Virus record (IMG/VR): IMGVR_UViG_3300021963_000114
Location: 1-64,000 of that record
Length of the DNA: 64,000 bases
Strand: one strand, 5' to 3'
Source: a virus
This document shows positions 7,726 through 18,001 of the stretch, piece after piece (position 1 is the first letter of the stretch; every line of letters begins with the position of its first letter). The position numbers and the translations under genes are program-made. Below the pieces are notes generated by a model, which was not told the origin of the DNA, ran no database searches, and saw only the letters and a list, made by a program, of their open reading frames with translations.

Positions 7726-10587
7726 TTAGGCTTGGGCTTCTGTCCAGAATAAGTTTACGTTCACTTTAGCATTACCACTACCTAAGTTTTTAACTACAAC
7801 GGCTAAAACGTCTGGACCATCAGGATAGTTACTATAACCACCAATAGCCGAATTTGATAGTTCTTTTAGTTTTGTTAAGTCAATCTCAGCAAATCCTCCT
7901 GGAGGTCCAAGAGTTGCGAAAATCTGTTCTCCTGGAGTTGCTTCAGTAGTAGTGCTTGTAGAGATCTGAGCAAAAGAAGGTTGTGAACCTAAAGCTGCTT
8001 GGTTTACGTTTTCCCACGAAAGAGTAGATGCATCAATATTACCTGGATTTAACATACCAATTAACTGAACAGATTGGTCTGTTGTAATCTGTAATTTTTC
8101 CAACAATAATTGTGAACGATTAATCAAATCTCTATCTCCGAAGTCAGCAGCAATGGAGTTTGAAACTGATGGAGCCAATCTAATAAAGAATACACTTTTT
8201 GCAGCACCTGCGTTAATTGTATTGGATAAAGAAGCGTAGTTAAAATAGTATCCACGATCAGTATCAAAATTACCGTCCATAATATATGAAGAACCCCAGT
8301 GGTTAATTAATGGTGAGCAAGTTACACTCATTAATCCAACACCCTGTTGTCCATTTCCTTCACTATGAGCAAAAGCTGGTCTTCCTGTAAATGTTCTATT
8401 TAAACCACCAACGAATTGAGTGATGCTTGAACCTCTAGTACATCCAGTTAATGTATTTCCTGTTTTACCAGTGTATTGAATTAACTCTCCTTCTAGGTTA
8501 AGTACTCCACCAGTAGCTGGGTACCTAGATGCGTCTTTAACTGTAATGGTTGTTTGAGTTGCATTTACATTTTCAGTTAACGTAGACGCAGCGATTTCAT
8601 TAATAACTTGATAACGAATAGTTGAGTTACCAGTACGCATGTACGCTTCATCATTAACGTTATTCTGTTTCATTCTATGTACAGGAATCATGTTACCATC
8701 AGATCCACGAATCATCCAATCAATAAAACCAGCACCATACCAAGAGAATTGAATACCGATCATCTGCATTTTACCTAGATTAATCTTATATCCAGATTCT
8801 CCAGTTCCATCTATCTTATCAATATTAAATTGAGATTGAGGGACACGTGTATCTCTAATTACCGTATATTTTACTTTACCTGACGGATTAATACCACGAT
8901 ATGGAGGATTAATAGTTAATGCTGTATCGCTACTAATAGATGCAACTTTATATGTCATACCACGAATAATAATATTACTACCTGCACGTAACTGTTGAGT
9001 GAAACGACTATTCGTGCCAGTAACTGCTTGAGATCCTGGAGTACAAGCAACATATCCTGATAATTGATATGTACCAGAACGCTTACCTACAGCAAGTTCT
9101 TGTCCATCAAATTCCCAGAAAACTCCGTTTTGGTCATCGAATGGACCGCAACGAACTGTAGAACCATGCCAGCCTACAACTGTTACACGTGGCAAGTCAG
9201 TTAAAACTGCTGTGGCAGATTCCAATGTATTAGAAGCTGAGTATGTAAATGTTTGTTCGTTAACAACGGAAGTAATACCGTATGTTCCATTATAACCTCC
9301 AGTAATAACACCTGCAATAGTAACAGTTGCACCAACTTGACATCCATGGTTAGTTTCGCACGTTACTGTAACAACAGATCCTGGAACTGTACCATTAGCT
9401 GATATTTGATCTAAGTTATGTACTGGACAAAATAAAACACCAGAAGTGAACATAACACCCTTACCTGATTGGTAACGGATATATTTTTTAGTTTGACGAA
9501 TAGCAGATGCACCATTTGATGGACTAAATGGTCCAAGAATAATACCTCCATCAAATGGACGATGGATAGAAATAGCGTCTGAACGAACGAAAACTTTTCC
9601 AGTCAATCCTGTATTAGAAACTGATCCGCCAACTCGAGCAGTATATGTAAACGTAGTTGGGTTAACAATAGTTTCTAAGAAAAAGTTTCCTGAAATTAAA
9701 TTATGATTAGTTCCATTGGAAGTATTAATTACAGTAATTGGAGATCCTGGAACCAGACCATGGTTGGCTGATAATGTTACAGTAATCTTCGATGGGTTAA
9801 CACCATCACTGACAATACTCGTCACTGGCATTTGTGCACCAGCATAGAAACCACCACGACGACCATAAGTCGCACTACCGAACATAGTTTGTCCGTTAGT
9901 TCCAACAATACCCTTAGCATAATATGTAAATGTTGTAGAGTTTGGAACACTGGCAACGATAAACGCACCTTCTGCTCGTGCATAGTTTAATACAACAGAA
10001 AGACCATGAAGAATAACTGGATCGCCAACTAAGAGACCATGTGGTGCTGTAGTTGTTACGGTAATAATCGAAGGAGTTGCTCCGTCAGTAGTTACGTTAG
10101 AAATAAACAAGTCAAGTCCAGGTTTTTCAAAGATACCTGGAATATTTCTAATAGAAGAATAGTTCTGCCACTTTGTAGTTTGTAGACCATACTCAAAGTC
10201 AGCGTCAATCATCGCCTGAGGGTTTGCAATACGGATACGTTCAATAGCATCTGTACCGAATGCATATGGTCGAATGATAGTACCTTGATAACTAGGAGCG
10301 TCAGTGTAGATTGCCAAAGAATGTGTAGATAACATCTCTGATGTATCTTTTGTCAAAGTAATGGTAGTTACTCCATCATAAGCAGTATTGAATGTATCAG
10401 CATCATCAGCATTAAATGATATGGTTGCACTGCGTGTAGGATCTCCTAACGCATAGATGTTTTCTTGTGTACTTTTATTTGTAATAACCAATAGTTGATT
10501 TAAGTCAACTTTTCCAGGAATCTTAATTGTTCCTTGGTTAACTCCACCTGGAGTAAAAATATATTTTTCTGCTAATGCACGAGCCAT
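7726..10587 (-). CDS. Large virion appendage or fibre-associated protein
   Basis: A 953-aa protein starting MARALAEKYIFTPGGVNQGTI. It contains several Ig-like or beta-sandwich repeats of the type ITVTTTAPHGLLVGDPVIL, VTLSANHGLVPGSPITV and VTCETNHGCQVGATVTI, each about 80-100 residues apart, and a C-terminal part with YIMDGNFDTDRGYYFNY. The NHGL-V-G repeats are common in structural proteins of aquatic T4-like phages. There is no signal peptide or catalytic motif. It lies between two fibre genes on the late strand, so a virion role is the best reading, but the precise position in the particle is unknown. Confidence 0.65.
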   Translation of the reverse strand: MARALAEKYIFTPGGVNQGTIKIPGKVDLNQLLVITNKSTQENIYALGDPTRSATISFNADDADTFNTAYDGVTTITLTKDTSEMLSTHSLAIYTDAPSYQGTIIRPYAFGTDAIERIRIANPQAMIDADFEYGLQTTKWQNYSSIRNIPGIFEKPGLDLFISNVTTDGATPSIITVTTTAPHGLLVGDPVILHGLSVVLNYARAEGAFIVASVPNSTTFTYYAKGIVGTNGQTMFGSATYGRRGGFYAGAQMPVTSIVSDGVNPSKITVTLSANHGLVPGSPITVINTSNGTNHNLISGNFFLETIVNPTTFTYTARVGGSVSNTGLTGKVFVRSDAISIHRPFDGGIILGPFSPSNGASAIRQTKKYIRYQSGKGVMFTSGVLFCPVHNLDQISANGTVPGSVVTVTCETNHGCQVGATVTIAGVITGGYNGTYGITSVVNEQTFTYSASNTLESATAVLTDLPRVTVVGWHGSTVRCGPFDDQNGVFWEFDGQELAVGKRSGTYQLSGYVACTPGSQAVTGTNSRFTQQLRAGSNIIIRGMTYKVASISSDTALTINPPYRGINPSGKVKYTVIRDTRVPQSQFNIDKIDGTGESGYKINLGKMQMIGIQFSWYGAGFIDWMIRGSDGNMIPVHRMKQNNVNDEAYMRTGNSTIRYQVINEIAASTLTENVNATQTTITVKDASRYPATGGVLNLEGELIQYTGKTGNTLTGCTRGSSITQFVGGLNRTFTGRPAFAHSEGNGQQGVGLMSVTCSPLINHWGSSYIMDGNFDTDRGYYFNYASLSNTINAGAAKSVFFIRLAPSVSNSIAADFGDRDLINRSQLLLEKLQITTDQSVQLIGMLNPGNIDASTLSWENVNQAALGSQPSFAQISTSTTTEATPGEQIFATLGPPGGFAEIDLTKLKELSNSAIGGYSNYPDGPDVLAVVVKNLGSGNAKVNVNLFWTEAQA

Positions 10588-10597
10588 AGTTTATCCT

Positions 10598-13500
10598 TTA
10601 GAATCCAAAAATAATAGAGTAAGCAATATAATCTGATTTAACAGATTGATCCAAGTTATTCAATGACACAATACCATCCAATCGTAGTTGTCCCATATCA
10701 TAAACAAAAAACGCAAGCTGAGTAACAAGTCCAAGATCTTCAGTAATACCGATACTTGAATCGCTAACTTCTCCCAAATCACTCATTGCTTGAGGAGCAA
10801 AAACAGCAGAAGCTACAGCAACGTCATTGTTAGCATTGACCCACTGGGATCCATTAAACTTAAGAACCTGCTGTGCTTGCGGAGAATTAATTACAACGTC
10901 ATCAAGACCATCTAATGTAACTGTTGGAGCAGGTACATTAATAACACCAGTAGATGAATTGTATGTTGCTCCACCACTGACACTAATAGCAGCTCTTGCT
11001 CTAGCGTCTGTAAAGTATTTATTCGTTCCTTCAGAGAGGTCTGAAGTAGATTTTGATCCTAAACGATTATCAAATGCAGTATTAGCTCTAGTGGTAGTGA
11101 AATAAAGGTTAGTAGAACCTTCTGTAACACTATCTGTAGTTGGATTACTATAACTAATTACACCAGTAGTTGAGTTATAAGATAAGTTGCCACTGGCACT
11201 AATAGCACTTCTTGCTCTCGCATTAGTGAAATAAAGATTAGTTCCTTCAGCTAAGTTTGTAGTTGACTTAGTTCCAAGCCAAGTATTTGCTGTAGAAGTA
11301 AAATCTGCAGTATTTAATTTGGTACCAACTAAAGTAGTTAGCGTAGAAGCATAGTTTGGATCGTTGCCAATTGCTGTCGCTAACTCTTGTAAAGTATCTA
11401 ATGTAGCAGGAGTAGAACCTACTAAGTCTGCTACCTTTGTATTAACATAAGTTTGTGTTGCGATAGTGGATGTATCTACAGCAATCGCACCAGTGCCACT
11501 GTTATATGAAATACCAGTTCCAGCTGAATGAGCAGCTCTTGCACGAGCATCTGTATAATAAAGATTGCTTCCCTCAGCAATATCTGAAGTAGTAGCTTGT
11601 GCACCTACTGTAGCACGACCTTTAGTATCAACAGTAATCTTGGTGTAAGTTCCAGCACCGATACCAGTTGCTGCCAGAGTCGCATTAGTTATATCTGCGC
11701 CAGTGGTTCCAGATAATGTTAAATCGCCACCAGTAACAGCAATAGAACTTGAAGGAATGAATACTGCAGTTGTAGAAACACCAGTTACCAAACCTTTAGC
11801 ATTTACAGTGATAGTTGGAATCGCTGTTGAAGAACCAAATGTTCCTACATTTGAGTTTACTGTTGCTAAAGTGACGTTAGTTGTCGAACCTGTTGTGCCA
11901 GTTCCAGAAACATCACCACTTAAAGTAATTGCACCAGAAATTGATGCGGTAGAAGCAACAGTGATTCTACCTTTAGCATCTACAGTCAATACAGGAACTG
12001 CGGTAGAAGAACCATAAGTTCCTGCAGTAACGCCAGATGCTGATAGTGTTAAAGCAGAAGATCCTGCACTTGAAGTTGCATCTCCAGTGAATGCTGGTAA
12101 TCTTCCAGCTGCCAATGTTCCTGAAGAAATATTTGATGCATTTGTTGTATCAGTTGTAGCGGAAGCAGCGAGACCTGCAATCTTAGATGATGCGATTGCT
12201 GCAGTTGCACTAATGTCATCATTAACAATAGTGCCATTGGCAATCATTGCTGATGTAACAGTTCCTGTATCGCCAGTTGTGACGATAGTACCATCTACGT
12301 TTGGTGCTGTTAATACTCGTGTAGTACCAGATGTAATACCTGATACTTGAATTTGCATCTTTTTAGTTGCATCTGTTTCATCAACAAAATATGTTGTGCT
12401 ATCAGATAAGGACTTATTTGATAAAGTCTGTGTTCCAGTTAAAGTAACAACAGTTGAATCAATACCGATAGTTACTGCAGATGATCCATTATAAGATGTT
12501 CCTGTTAATCCAGTTCCAATAGTTAATGCGTTTGTAGCAGTTGCTGTAACAGTGGTAGATCCACCAAGAGATACTGTTTGACCATTAATTGTTACAGAAC
12601 TATTTGATAGTTTTGCGTTGGCGATTGAACCAGCCAACATTGCATTGGTTACAGTTCCTGTGTCACCTGTTGTAACAACAGTACCAGTAGTAGCTGGTAG
12701 AGTGATGGTTGTTGCGCCAGCTGCTGCAGGAACTTGAACAGTAACAGTTCCTGATGTAGAACCATTCAGTAGTAAAGTTTTTCCTGCTGCTAAAGCTAAG
12801 TGTTCAGATGAAGTCCAAGCTGCACTTGCCGATACCCAGTTAAATGTTTTGTCAGTAGTACCTTTAAGAGTAATACCACCACCATCAGCAGTAGCATTAG
12901 AAGGACTTGCAACAGAACCCAATTCAATATTTTTATCGTCTACTGTTAGTGTAGTAGAGTTAACAGTAGTAGTCGTTCCGTTAACAGTTAAATCGCCACT
13001 TACAGTTAAACTTCCAGCAGTTATTGCTCCTGTTGACGTGATAGCAGCAAATACTGGAGAAGAAGTAGTAGAAATATCTTGTGCAGTGGAAATTACACCA
13101 GTAGTATTACTGTATGTAATTCCAGTTCCTGCTGAAACTGAAGCACGTGCACGAGAAGTAGTGAAATATAGATTTGACGAACCTTCAGTTAAATTATCTG
13201 TAGTCTTTGCGCCAAAAGCAGCATCAAATCTATTTTGAGTATAGTAAAGATTTGTTCCTTCTGCCAAATTAGTTGTTGACTTGGCAGCAAAAGCAGAATC
13301 AAATCTAGCTTGAGTGTAATACAGATTGCCACTCTCTGCTATATCTGCAGTAGTAGCATTTGAAGCAGCAGTTACAAGACCCTTACCGTTTACTGTTAGT
13401 TTGGTGAATGTTCCTACATTGGAATTAACTGTAGCAAGAGTTAATGTTGTAGTTGTTCCAGTTGTTCCAGAACCAGAAACATCCCCAGTAAATGTTAAAG

Positions 13501-13921
13501 CACCTGAGATTGCAGCAGTACCTGCTAAAGTTACACGACCATATGTATCGATGGTCAATACAGGAACTGCTGTTGAAGAACCATAAGAACCAGCAGTTAC
13601 GCCAGAAGCTGCCAGAGAAACTGTAGATGCAGATGAACCATTATAAGCAGCACCAGTTAAACCAGTGCCGATAGTTAATGTTGCTAAGTTTGAACCAAGA
13701 GCAACACCAGAAATTGTTGAGTTCGCTAGCTTAGAGTTGGCGATTGCGCCAGAAGCTACGTTACTGAAATTTACTTTAGCTAGTTCATGGCCACCAGGAC
13801 TGGTGCCATCGTGCATATGTAAAGAGTTATTTGTGGTATTGACTGTTACTTCACCAAGGACACCTGTGAATGTACTATGTTGGCTATGTGTACCACGTCT
13901 TAATTGTATTTGGAGTGCCAT
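10598..13921 (-). CDS. Long repeat tail fibre-like protein (Mtd-N type N-terminus)
   Basis: A 1107-aa protein starting MALQIQLRRGTHSQHSTFTG, closely resembling the start of the 591-aa fibre at 5.9-7.7 kb. The body is built of many repeats: (a) EGxNLYYTxARxRxA motifs in at least eight copies; (b) STAVPVLTIDTYGRVT-like units in several copies; (c) TLSGTGTTGTTT-type units. Such repeats form long trimeric beta shafts. The C-terminus ends with SDYIAYSIIFGF and has no S74 chaperone, so trimerisation would need another signal. It is preceded by a TATAAATA late-type box about 45 bases upstream. The receptor is unknown. Confidence 0.75.
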   Translation of the reverse strand: MALQIQLRRGTHSQHSTFTGVLGEVTVNTTNNSLHMHDGTSPGGHELAKVNFSNVASGAIANSKLANSTISGVALGSNLATLTIGTGLTGAAYNGSSASTVSLAASGVTAGSYGSSTAVPVLTIDTYGRVTLAGTAAISGALTFTGDVSGSGTTGTTTTLTLATVNSNVGTFTKLTVNGKGLVTAASNATTADIAESGNLYYTQARFDSAFAAKSTTNLAEGTNLYYTQNRFDAAFGAKTTDNLTEGSSNLYFTTSRARASVSAGTGITYSNTTGVISTAQDISTTSSPVFAAITSTGAITAGSLTVSGDLTVNGTTTTVNSTTLTVDDKNIELGSVASPSNATADGGGITLKGTTDKTFNWVSASAAWTSSEHLALAAGKTLLLNGSTSGTVTVQVPAAAGATTITLPATTGTVVTTGDTGTVTNAMLAGSIANAKLSNSSVTINGQTVSLGGSTTVTATATNALTIGTGLTGTSYNGSSAVTIGIDSTVVTLTGTQTLSNKSLSDSTTYFVDETDATKKMQIQVSGITSGTTRVLTAPNVDGTIVTTGDTGTVTSAMIANGTIVNDDISATAAIASSKIAGLAASATTDTTNASNISSGTLAAGRLPAFTGDATSSAGSSALTLSASGVTAGTYGSSTAVPVLTVDAKGRITVASTASISGAITLSGDVSGTGTTGSTTNVTLATVNSNVGTFGSSTAIPTITVNAKGLVTGVSTTAVFIPSSSIAVTGGDLTLSGTTGADITNATLAATGIGAGTYTKITVDTKGRATVGAQATTSDIAEGSNLYYTDARARAAHSAGTGISYNSGTGAIAVDTSTIATQTYVNTKVADLVGSTPATLDTLQELATAIGNDPNYASTLTTLVGTKLNTADFTSTANTWLGTKSTTNLAEGTNLYFTNARARSAISASGNLSYNSTTGVISYSNPTTDSVTEGSTNLYFTTTRANTAFDNRLGSKSTSDLSEGTNKYFTDARARAAISVSGGATYNSSTGVINVPAPTVTLDGLDDVVINSPQAQQVLKFNGSQWVNANNDVAVASAVFAPQAMSDLGEVSDSSIGITEDLGLVTQLAFFVYDMGQLRLDGIVSLNNLDQSVKSDYIAYSIIFGF

Positions 13922-13931
13922 TCTTTACCTT

Positions 13932-14606
13932 TTACGCTATAGTTCCTGCATCTACCATCGCAGACATATTTATAGACTCTGTAATTAATCCTGCATCAAC
14001 AACTGGAAACCCACCACTACCAGCAACAGCTGCCCAAGATAGTACCGATCCATCGGTTGTTAAATATTTTCCTGCATTCCCAGTTTGAGATGGTAATGTG
14101 GTTCCCTGCGACCCACCTGTTAAAAGGTTTGATCCAACTCCACCGACTGCAGCAGATAAATCAATAAATGCACCACGATTTGATCCACCACTTTCAAAAA
14201 TACGAACTTTATTTTGCCAAACGTCAATTGTGACACTTGTGGAAATTGTTGTATTCGTTGCAGGTTTGTTTAGGGTAATCTCACCACCCTCGTCACCCGA
14301 GGAGAAATTGCTTACTAAGTTTTGCCCAGCTGTAACATTACCTGTAGCGGATAAAGATGTAAATGCGCCAGTTGATGGTGTTGTAGCACCGATCGGTGTA
14401 TTATTAACTGTACTATCAGTTAGTGTTTTGTTTGTTAAGGTATCTGTGGCAGAAGATGCACCAAATAACTGTATTACGTTTGATGAATCTTTGAAATACA
14501 GTTTCCCATCGGCGTAGTTAAGTGCTAACTCGCCATAATCTAAATCTGCAGATTGTGGGATCTTTCCTAGTACGGAAGACTTTTTTAACTTAACCGTATT
14601 GGCCAT
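13932..14606 (-). CDS. Short fibre-like structural protein
   Basis: A 224-aa protein starting MANTVKLKKSSVLGKIPQSADLDYGELALNY, a start shared by small phage fibre or appendage proteins (K-L-K-S-S ... GELALNYADGKLYFKD). A middle part with NKTLTDSTVNNTPIGATTPSTGAFTSL-like sequence is typical of fibre shafts. It resembles the N-terminus of the 869-aa protein immediately upstream (IRIKRSSGSSAP, GELAYSSGSGKLYIG), suggesting the two share an attachment domain. No chaperone domain is visible. Function beyond virion appendage is not known. Confidence 0.65.
   Translation of the reverse strand: MANTVKLKKSSVLGKIPQSADLDYGELALNYADGKLYFKDSSNVIQLFGASSATDTLTNKTLTDSTVNNTPIGATTPSTGAFTSLSATGNVTAGQNLVSNFSSGDEGGEITLNKPATNTTISTSVTIDVWQNKVRIFESGGSNRGAFIDLSAAVGGVGSNLLTGGSQGTTLPSQTGNAGKYLTTDGSVLSWAAVAGSGGFPVVDAGLITESINMSAMVDAGTIA
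13967..13974 (-). promoter_or_regulatory. Candidate late promoter upstream of the 1107-aa fibre gene
   Basis: The minus strand reads TATAAATA, a perfect match to the T4 late -10 box, inside the 3' end of the 224-aa gene and about 46 bases before the ATG at 13921. Confidence 0.5.
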
Positions 14607-14640
14607 TATTTACCTTAAAAAAGGACAACTCAATTTTGAA

Positions 14641-14660
14641 AGAGGGATAAAAATCCCTCT
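14641..14660 (-). terminator. Hairpin between two fibre genes
   Basis: AGAGGGAT, a 4-base AAAA loop, then ATCCCTCT form a perfect 8-bp stem between the 869-aa gene and the 224-aa gene. On the minus strand it is followed by only TTT, so termination is probably partial. Confidence 0.5.
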
Positions 14661-14674
14661 GTTCTTTATGCTAT

Positions 14675-17284
14675 TTAGTATGTTCCGCCATCTACGTCGC
14701 CGTAGACTAAAGTAGTTCCATTTGACTGTAGAACTTTACCTGAAACACCAACACTTAATTTACTTAGAGTAGAAGCACCAGAAGCAACCAACAAATCACC
14801 AACAGAGTAACTTGATACGCCAGTACCACCATACCCTGCACCAATAGTAGTTCCATTCCAAACACCAGTGGTAATAGTACCTAAAGTTGTAATAGAAGAT
14901 TGACCAATATAAGTTGATGCGATGTCAATACTATCAGCATTGACAGTAATTCTGTTTGCAGTTCCAACTACATCAACAACACCACCAGTGAATGTTAAAC
15001 CAGCACCAGCAACAGTAGAAGCAAGAGTTACAGTGTCTGCAACGATTGCGATACCAGTTCCAACTTGTACGTCAAATTGGTTACCATTCTTGATAAGACC
15101 AGCACCAGCAGCAATATTGTTGGTGATTGAGAATAAACCGAATGTTAATGGAGAAGTTCCAACTGTTAGTGTTCCAGTTGAAGTTAATACCCATCCAGTT
15201 GCTGCTTGAGTATTACCTTCTTCAACGAAAGTAAATAAACCAGAAGTAACTTCAGCGTTTGCGTCTGCATCTGATGCACGAGACCAAGATCCGTTCGCAA
15301 CAACGTAAATACCGTTTTGAGAAGCAGTAGTTTGGTCTTTAACAAGAACACGATCGCCAGAAACAACAGCGATTCCATCAATCGTCTGAGTTCCAGAAAG
15401 AGTAATGTTTCCTGTAGTTGTTACACGAACTGACTGTTTAACATCTAGACCAGAACGAGCAGCGTCAACATAGTTCTTAGTTGCAGCGTCTTGTGGGTTT
15501 ACTGGATCAGCAAGACCAGTAATAGTATTACCACTCATCGCTAAGTTAGAACTTAGCGTAGTAGCTCCAGATACAGTTAATGTGCCAGCAATCGCTGTAT
15601 TACCTGATGTTGCAGCTACTGTAAACTTGTTTACGTTAATTGCTAAGTCGCCAGTTAAACCTAATGTACCAGCAATTTGAGCATTACCTGATGTAGCATT
15701 GACAGTAAACTTATTAGTACCAACGTCAAAGTTTCCTAGTGAAGAAACTGTGCTAGAGAAAGTAGCAGCACCAGTTACATCAAGAGTTGTAGAGAAATTA
15801 CCTGCTGTAGCATTTAATGCAGCAAGATTGGATACTCCAGAAACACCAAGAGTTCCAGCAATCGCTGTATTACCTGATGTGGCAGCTACTGTAAACTTAT
15901 TAGTTGCAATAGAGAAGTTGCCATCAACATTGGCAGTACTTGCGAAAGTGGCAGCACCAGTTACACCAAGAGTTGAACCTAATGTAGTCGCTCCAGTAAC
16001 ACCTAAAGTATTACTTAAGTTTGTAGCACCAGTTACGGCTAAAGTTCCTGCAACAGAAGTGTTTCCAGAAGCTGCAGTAACAGTAAACTTGTTTGTATTG
16101 ACAGCGAAGTCGCCAGTAGATGATAGGGTGCTAGAGAAAGAACCAGTTGTAGCACTTAATGCTGCTAGAGTTGTAGCACCTGTTACACCGAATGTTCCAC
16201 CAACAGTTGCGTTACCTGTTACAGAAGCAGAAGCAAGAGTCGATGCGCCAGCTGCTAAAGATCCATTAAGTGTTGTATTGCCAGTGACTACTAGAGTTCC
16301 ACCAACAGAAGCATTGTTGCTAATAGTTGCTGATGAAAGAGTAGAAGCACCTGCAGATAATGTTCCAGTAATAGAAGTATTACCGTTTGCAGTATCAACT
16401 AAGAACTTGGTTACTGGTGTTGCAGCACCATCAGTGATACGGAAGTATTCAGTTGCAGGAGTTGTTGAACCAGATAGAGTTAAACCTTGATTAAACTGTA
16501 CGCTACCGATATTTAAGTCAGTACCAGCGATACTTAAATTTCCACCAATATACACATCTCCAGCAATACCAACACCACCATCAACAACTAATGCACCTGT
16601 AGCGGTGCTAGAAGAAGCAGTAGTCGCATTAATATTAACTGTTGCAATTTTAGATTCAATGTCTAGACTATCTGTGTCTAGAGCCATGGCAAGAGTGCCA
16701 TCTGTATAGAATCTTAGAGTGTCATCAGAAGCACCTGGAGAAGATTCTGCAGTAATGTATGTTAATCCATCAACAGAACGAACACCACCTAGTGATGACC
16801 AGTTGGAACCTGAGTATCCTTCAAAAGAACTTTGATCTGTATTGAAACGAATTGCACCAGCGTAAGCAGGAGTAGTTCTTTGTGCTGTAGTACCAGCAGG
16901 AATCATCATCTGGTTTGTACCAGCGATTCTTACGATTGCTGTAGAAGAGTTAGGAGCGATTGTAATATCGCCACTTACTGCACTAATTGTATTAGGTGCT
17001 ACATCACCAAACGCTAAACCACCAACTAGGAATTTGTCAATCTTACCTGTGTTATCAAGAATAACTGCTTTACCACTTAGCGTTGACCAAGATCCTGCAG
17101 TTCCAGATAATAGGTCGGTGTAGAATTTACCACCGATGATTTGTTGAGGTGCACTGCCCGATACCTCAGTACCGAAACCAATGTATAATTTACCTGAGCC
17201 AGATGAGTAGGCTAACTCACCATCACCCAGTGTGGCTGGAGCGGAACTTCCACTCGAACGCTTAATTCTGATTATTGATGCCAT
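14675..17284 (-). CDS. Large tail fibre-like repeat protein
   Basis: An 869-aa protein starting MASIIRIKRSSGSSAPATLGDGELAY, the same kind of attachment segment as the 224-aa neighbour. The centre (about residues 200-580) consists of tandem units such as NKFTVAATSGNTAIAGTLGV, repeated about eight times, alternating with VTGATTLGSTLGVTGAATF. Then comes an ISNNTITGL-like block, LADPVNPQDAATKNYVDAARSGLDVK, a segment common in phage tail proteins. The C-terminus ends VYGDVDGGTY; the next gene ends NMEGGYY, a similar tail. No enzyme motif and no S74 domain are seen. Likely a trimeric fibre or fibre-bound appendage. Confidence 0.72.
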   Translation of the reverse strand: MASIIRIKRSSGSSAPATLGDGELAYSSGSGKLYIGFGTEVSGSAPQQIIGGKFYTDLLSGTAGSWSTLSGKAVILDNTGKIDKFLVGGLAFGDVAPNTISAVSGDITIAPNSSTAIVRIAGTNQMMIPAGTTAQRTTPAYAGAIRFNTDQSSFEGYSGSNWSSLGGVRSVDGLTYITAESSPGASDDTLRFYTDGTLAMALDTDSLDIESKIATVNINATTASSSTATGALVVDGGVGIAGDVYIGGNLSIAGTDLNIGSVQFNQGLTLSGSTTPATEYFRITDGAATPVTKFLVDTANGNTSITGTLSAGASTLSSATISNNASVGGTLVVTGNTTLNGSLAAGASTLASASVTGNATVGGTFGVTGATTLAALSATTGSFSSTLSSTGDFAVNTNKFTVTAASGNTSVAGTLAVTGATNLSNTLGVTGATTLGSTLGVTGAATFASTANVDGNFSIATNKFTVAATSGNTAIAGTLGVSGVSNLAALNATAGNFSTTLDVTGAATFSSTVSSLGNFDVGTNKFTVNATSGNAQIAGTLGLTGDLAINVNKFTVAATSGNTAIAGTLTVSGATTLSSNLAMSGNTITGLADPVNPQDAATKNYVDAARSGLDVKQSVRVTTTGNITLSGTQTIDGIAVVSGDRVLVKDQTTASQNGIYVVANGSWSRASDADANAEVTSGLFTFVEEGNTQAATGWVLTSTGTLTVGTSPLTFGLFSITNNIAAGAGLIKNGNQFDVQVGTGIAIVADTVTLASTVAGAGLTFTGGVVDVVGTANRITVNADSIDIASTYIGQSSITTLGTITTGVWNGTTIGAGYGGTGVSSYSVGDLLVASGASTLSKLSVGVSGKVLQSNGTTLVYGDVDGGTY

Positions 17285-17298
17285 CTGTTATTCTCCAT

Positions 17299-17550
17299 TT
17301 AATAATAGCCACCTTCCATGTTTTGCGCATCTAAGGTAGTTGAGGCGGTCCATTTTTGAGTTGCTTCTCTGTAAATCAATATTGACCCAGTTGTTTTTCC
17401 ATTCGTTGTAACATCAACGTCTGCAATATTAGACATTGATTCTACTACAGCTGGGTTAGCCAAGTTGGTATTAGAAAGAACTATTGTTCCTTCTGATACT
17501 GCAACTTGTAACGATTCTTCGGGCTGAACTATTGCTACTGTATCTGCCAT
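17299..17550 (-). CDS. Small virion-region protein, unknown
   Basis: An 83-aa acidic protein without Cys or membrane segment (MADTVAIVQPEESLQVAV). Its C-terminal part, GSILIYREATQKWTASTTLD, looks like the end of fibre repeat proteins, and its last residues MEGGYY resemble VDGGTY at the end of the neighbouring 869-aa protein. It lies between two fibre-region genes with 2-14 bases on each side. A structural accessory role is likely from context only. Confidence 0.55.
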   Translation of the reverse strand: MADTVAIVQPEESLQVAVSEGTIVLSNTNLANPAVVESMSNIADVDVTTNGKTTGSILIYREATQKWTASTTLDAQNMEGGYY

Positions 17551-17552
17551 TA

Positions 17553-17885
17553 TTATCTCGTTATTTCTGGGGTTACTGTTACGATTCCTTCTATGACCCT
17601 TGTTTTAGTTCCTGATGGTGATGTTATTTCTACGTCATACAGCCATCTACCAGCTGGGATAGCTGAAGATTGTGCGTTGTTTAACTGAAGACGAACCTTG
17701 CCTTGCGCAGCGTCATAAAGTGATGTTGTAAAATTGTATACAGTGGAAGATGAGTAAGATTTTCTCATCTGAGAAGCCACGCTATACCCAGTCAGATTCA
17801 ATGGTTGTCCGTTAGTAGCAGCCACAGTAATAATTGTACTGTAGTCAGCTCCAGCGTCTACAAAAAGGTTGCTAACAGTTGCCAT
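17553..17885 (-). CDS. Small beta-sandwich-like virion protein
   Basis: A 110-aa protein: MATVSNLFVDAGADYSTIITV, then NLTGYSVASQMRKSYSS and WLYDVEITSPSGTKTRVIEG. The pattern (dxGaDys-, l-D-LtGy-a-aqiR, g-y-YDve-) matches small phage proteins of unknown role that resemble baseplate-upper or receptor-binding N-terminal domains. It is the first gene of the fibre block read from the right, with a GATAAATA box 31 bases upstream. Function not established. Confidence 0.6.
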   Translation of the reverse strand: MATVSNLFVDAGADYSTIITVAATNGQPLNLTGYSVASQMRKSYSSSTVYNFTTSLYDAAQGKVRLQLNNAQSSAIPAGRWLYDVEITSPSGTKTRVIEGIVTVTPEITR

Positions 17886-17915
17886 CCTAGGGATCCTAAA
17901 TTGCTTTTCTTCAAT

Positions 17916-17923
17916 TATTTATC
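17916..17923 (-). promoter_or_regulatory. Candidate late promoter of the fibre block
   Basis: The minus strand reads GATAAATA about 31 bases before the ATG at 17885. It is divergent from the plus-strand TATAAATA box at 17950. Confidence 0.4.
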
Positions 17924-17949
17924 ATATTTGGAAACGCTAAATACAGTTG

Positions 17950-17957
17950 TATAAATA
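17950..17957 (+). promoter_or_regulatory. Candidate late promoter for the 204-aa plus-strand gene
   Basis: A perfect TATAAATA, 45 bases before the ATG at 18002. An SD-like ATGGAGATAAC precedes the start. It is needed because this is a lone plus-strand gene in a minus-strand region. Confidence 0.55.
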
Positions 17958-18001
17958 CTTTTTAGCTGCGAAGCGATTATTTTTTAACTCATGGAGATAA
18001 C

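Noticed and set aside
15699-16490. 263-codon open frame on the plus strand inside the 869-aa fibre gene
   Set aside because: It is a shadow of the repetitive fibre gene on the other strand: Val/Ala/Pro-rich with the repeat period of the fibre and no start signal.
5923-17284. Diversity-generating retroelement, because of Mtd-N-like fibre starts
   Set aside because: No reverse transcriptase, template repeat or Avd-type gene is visible in the window.
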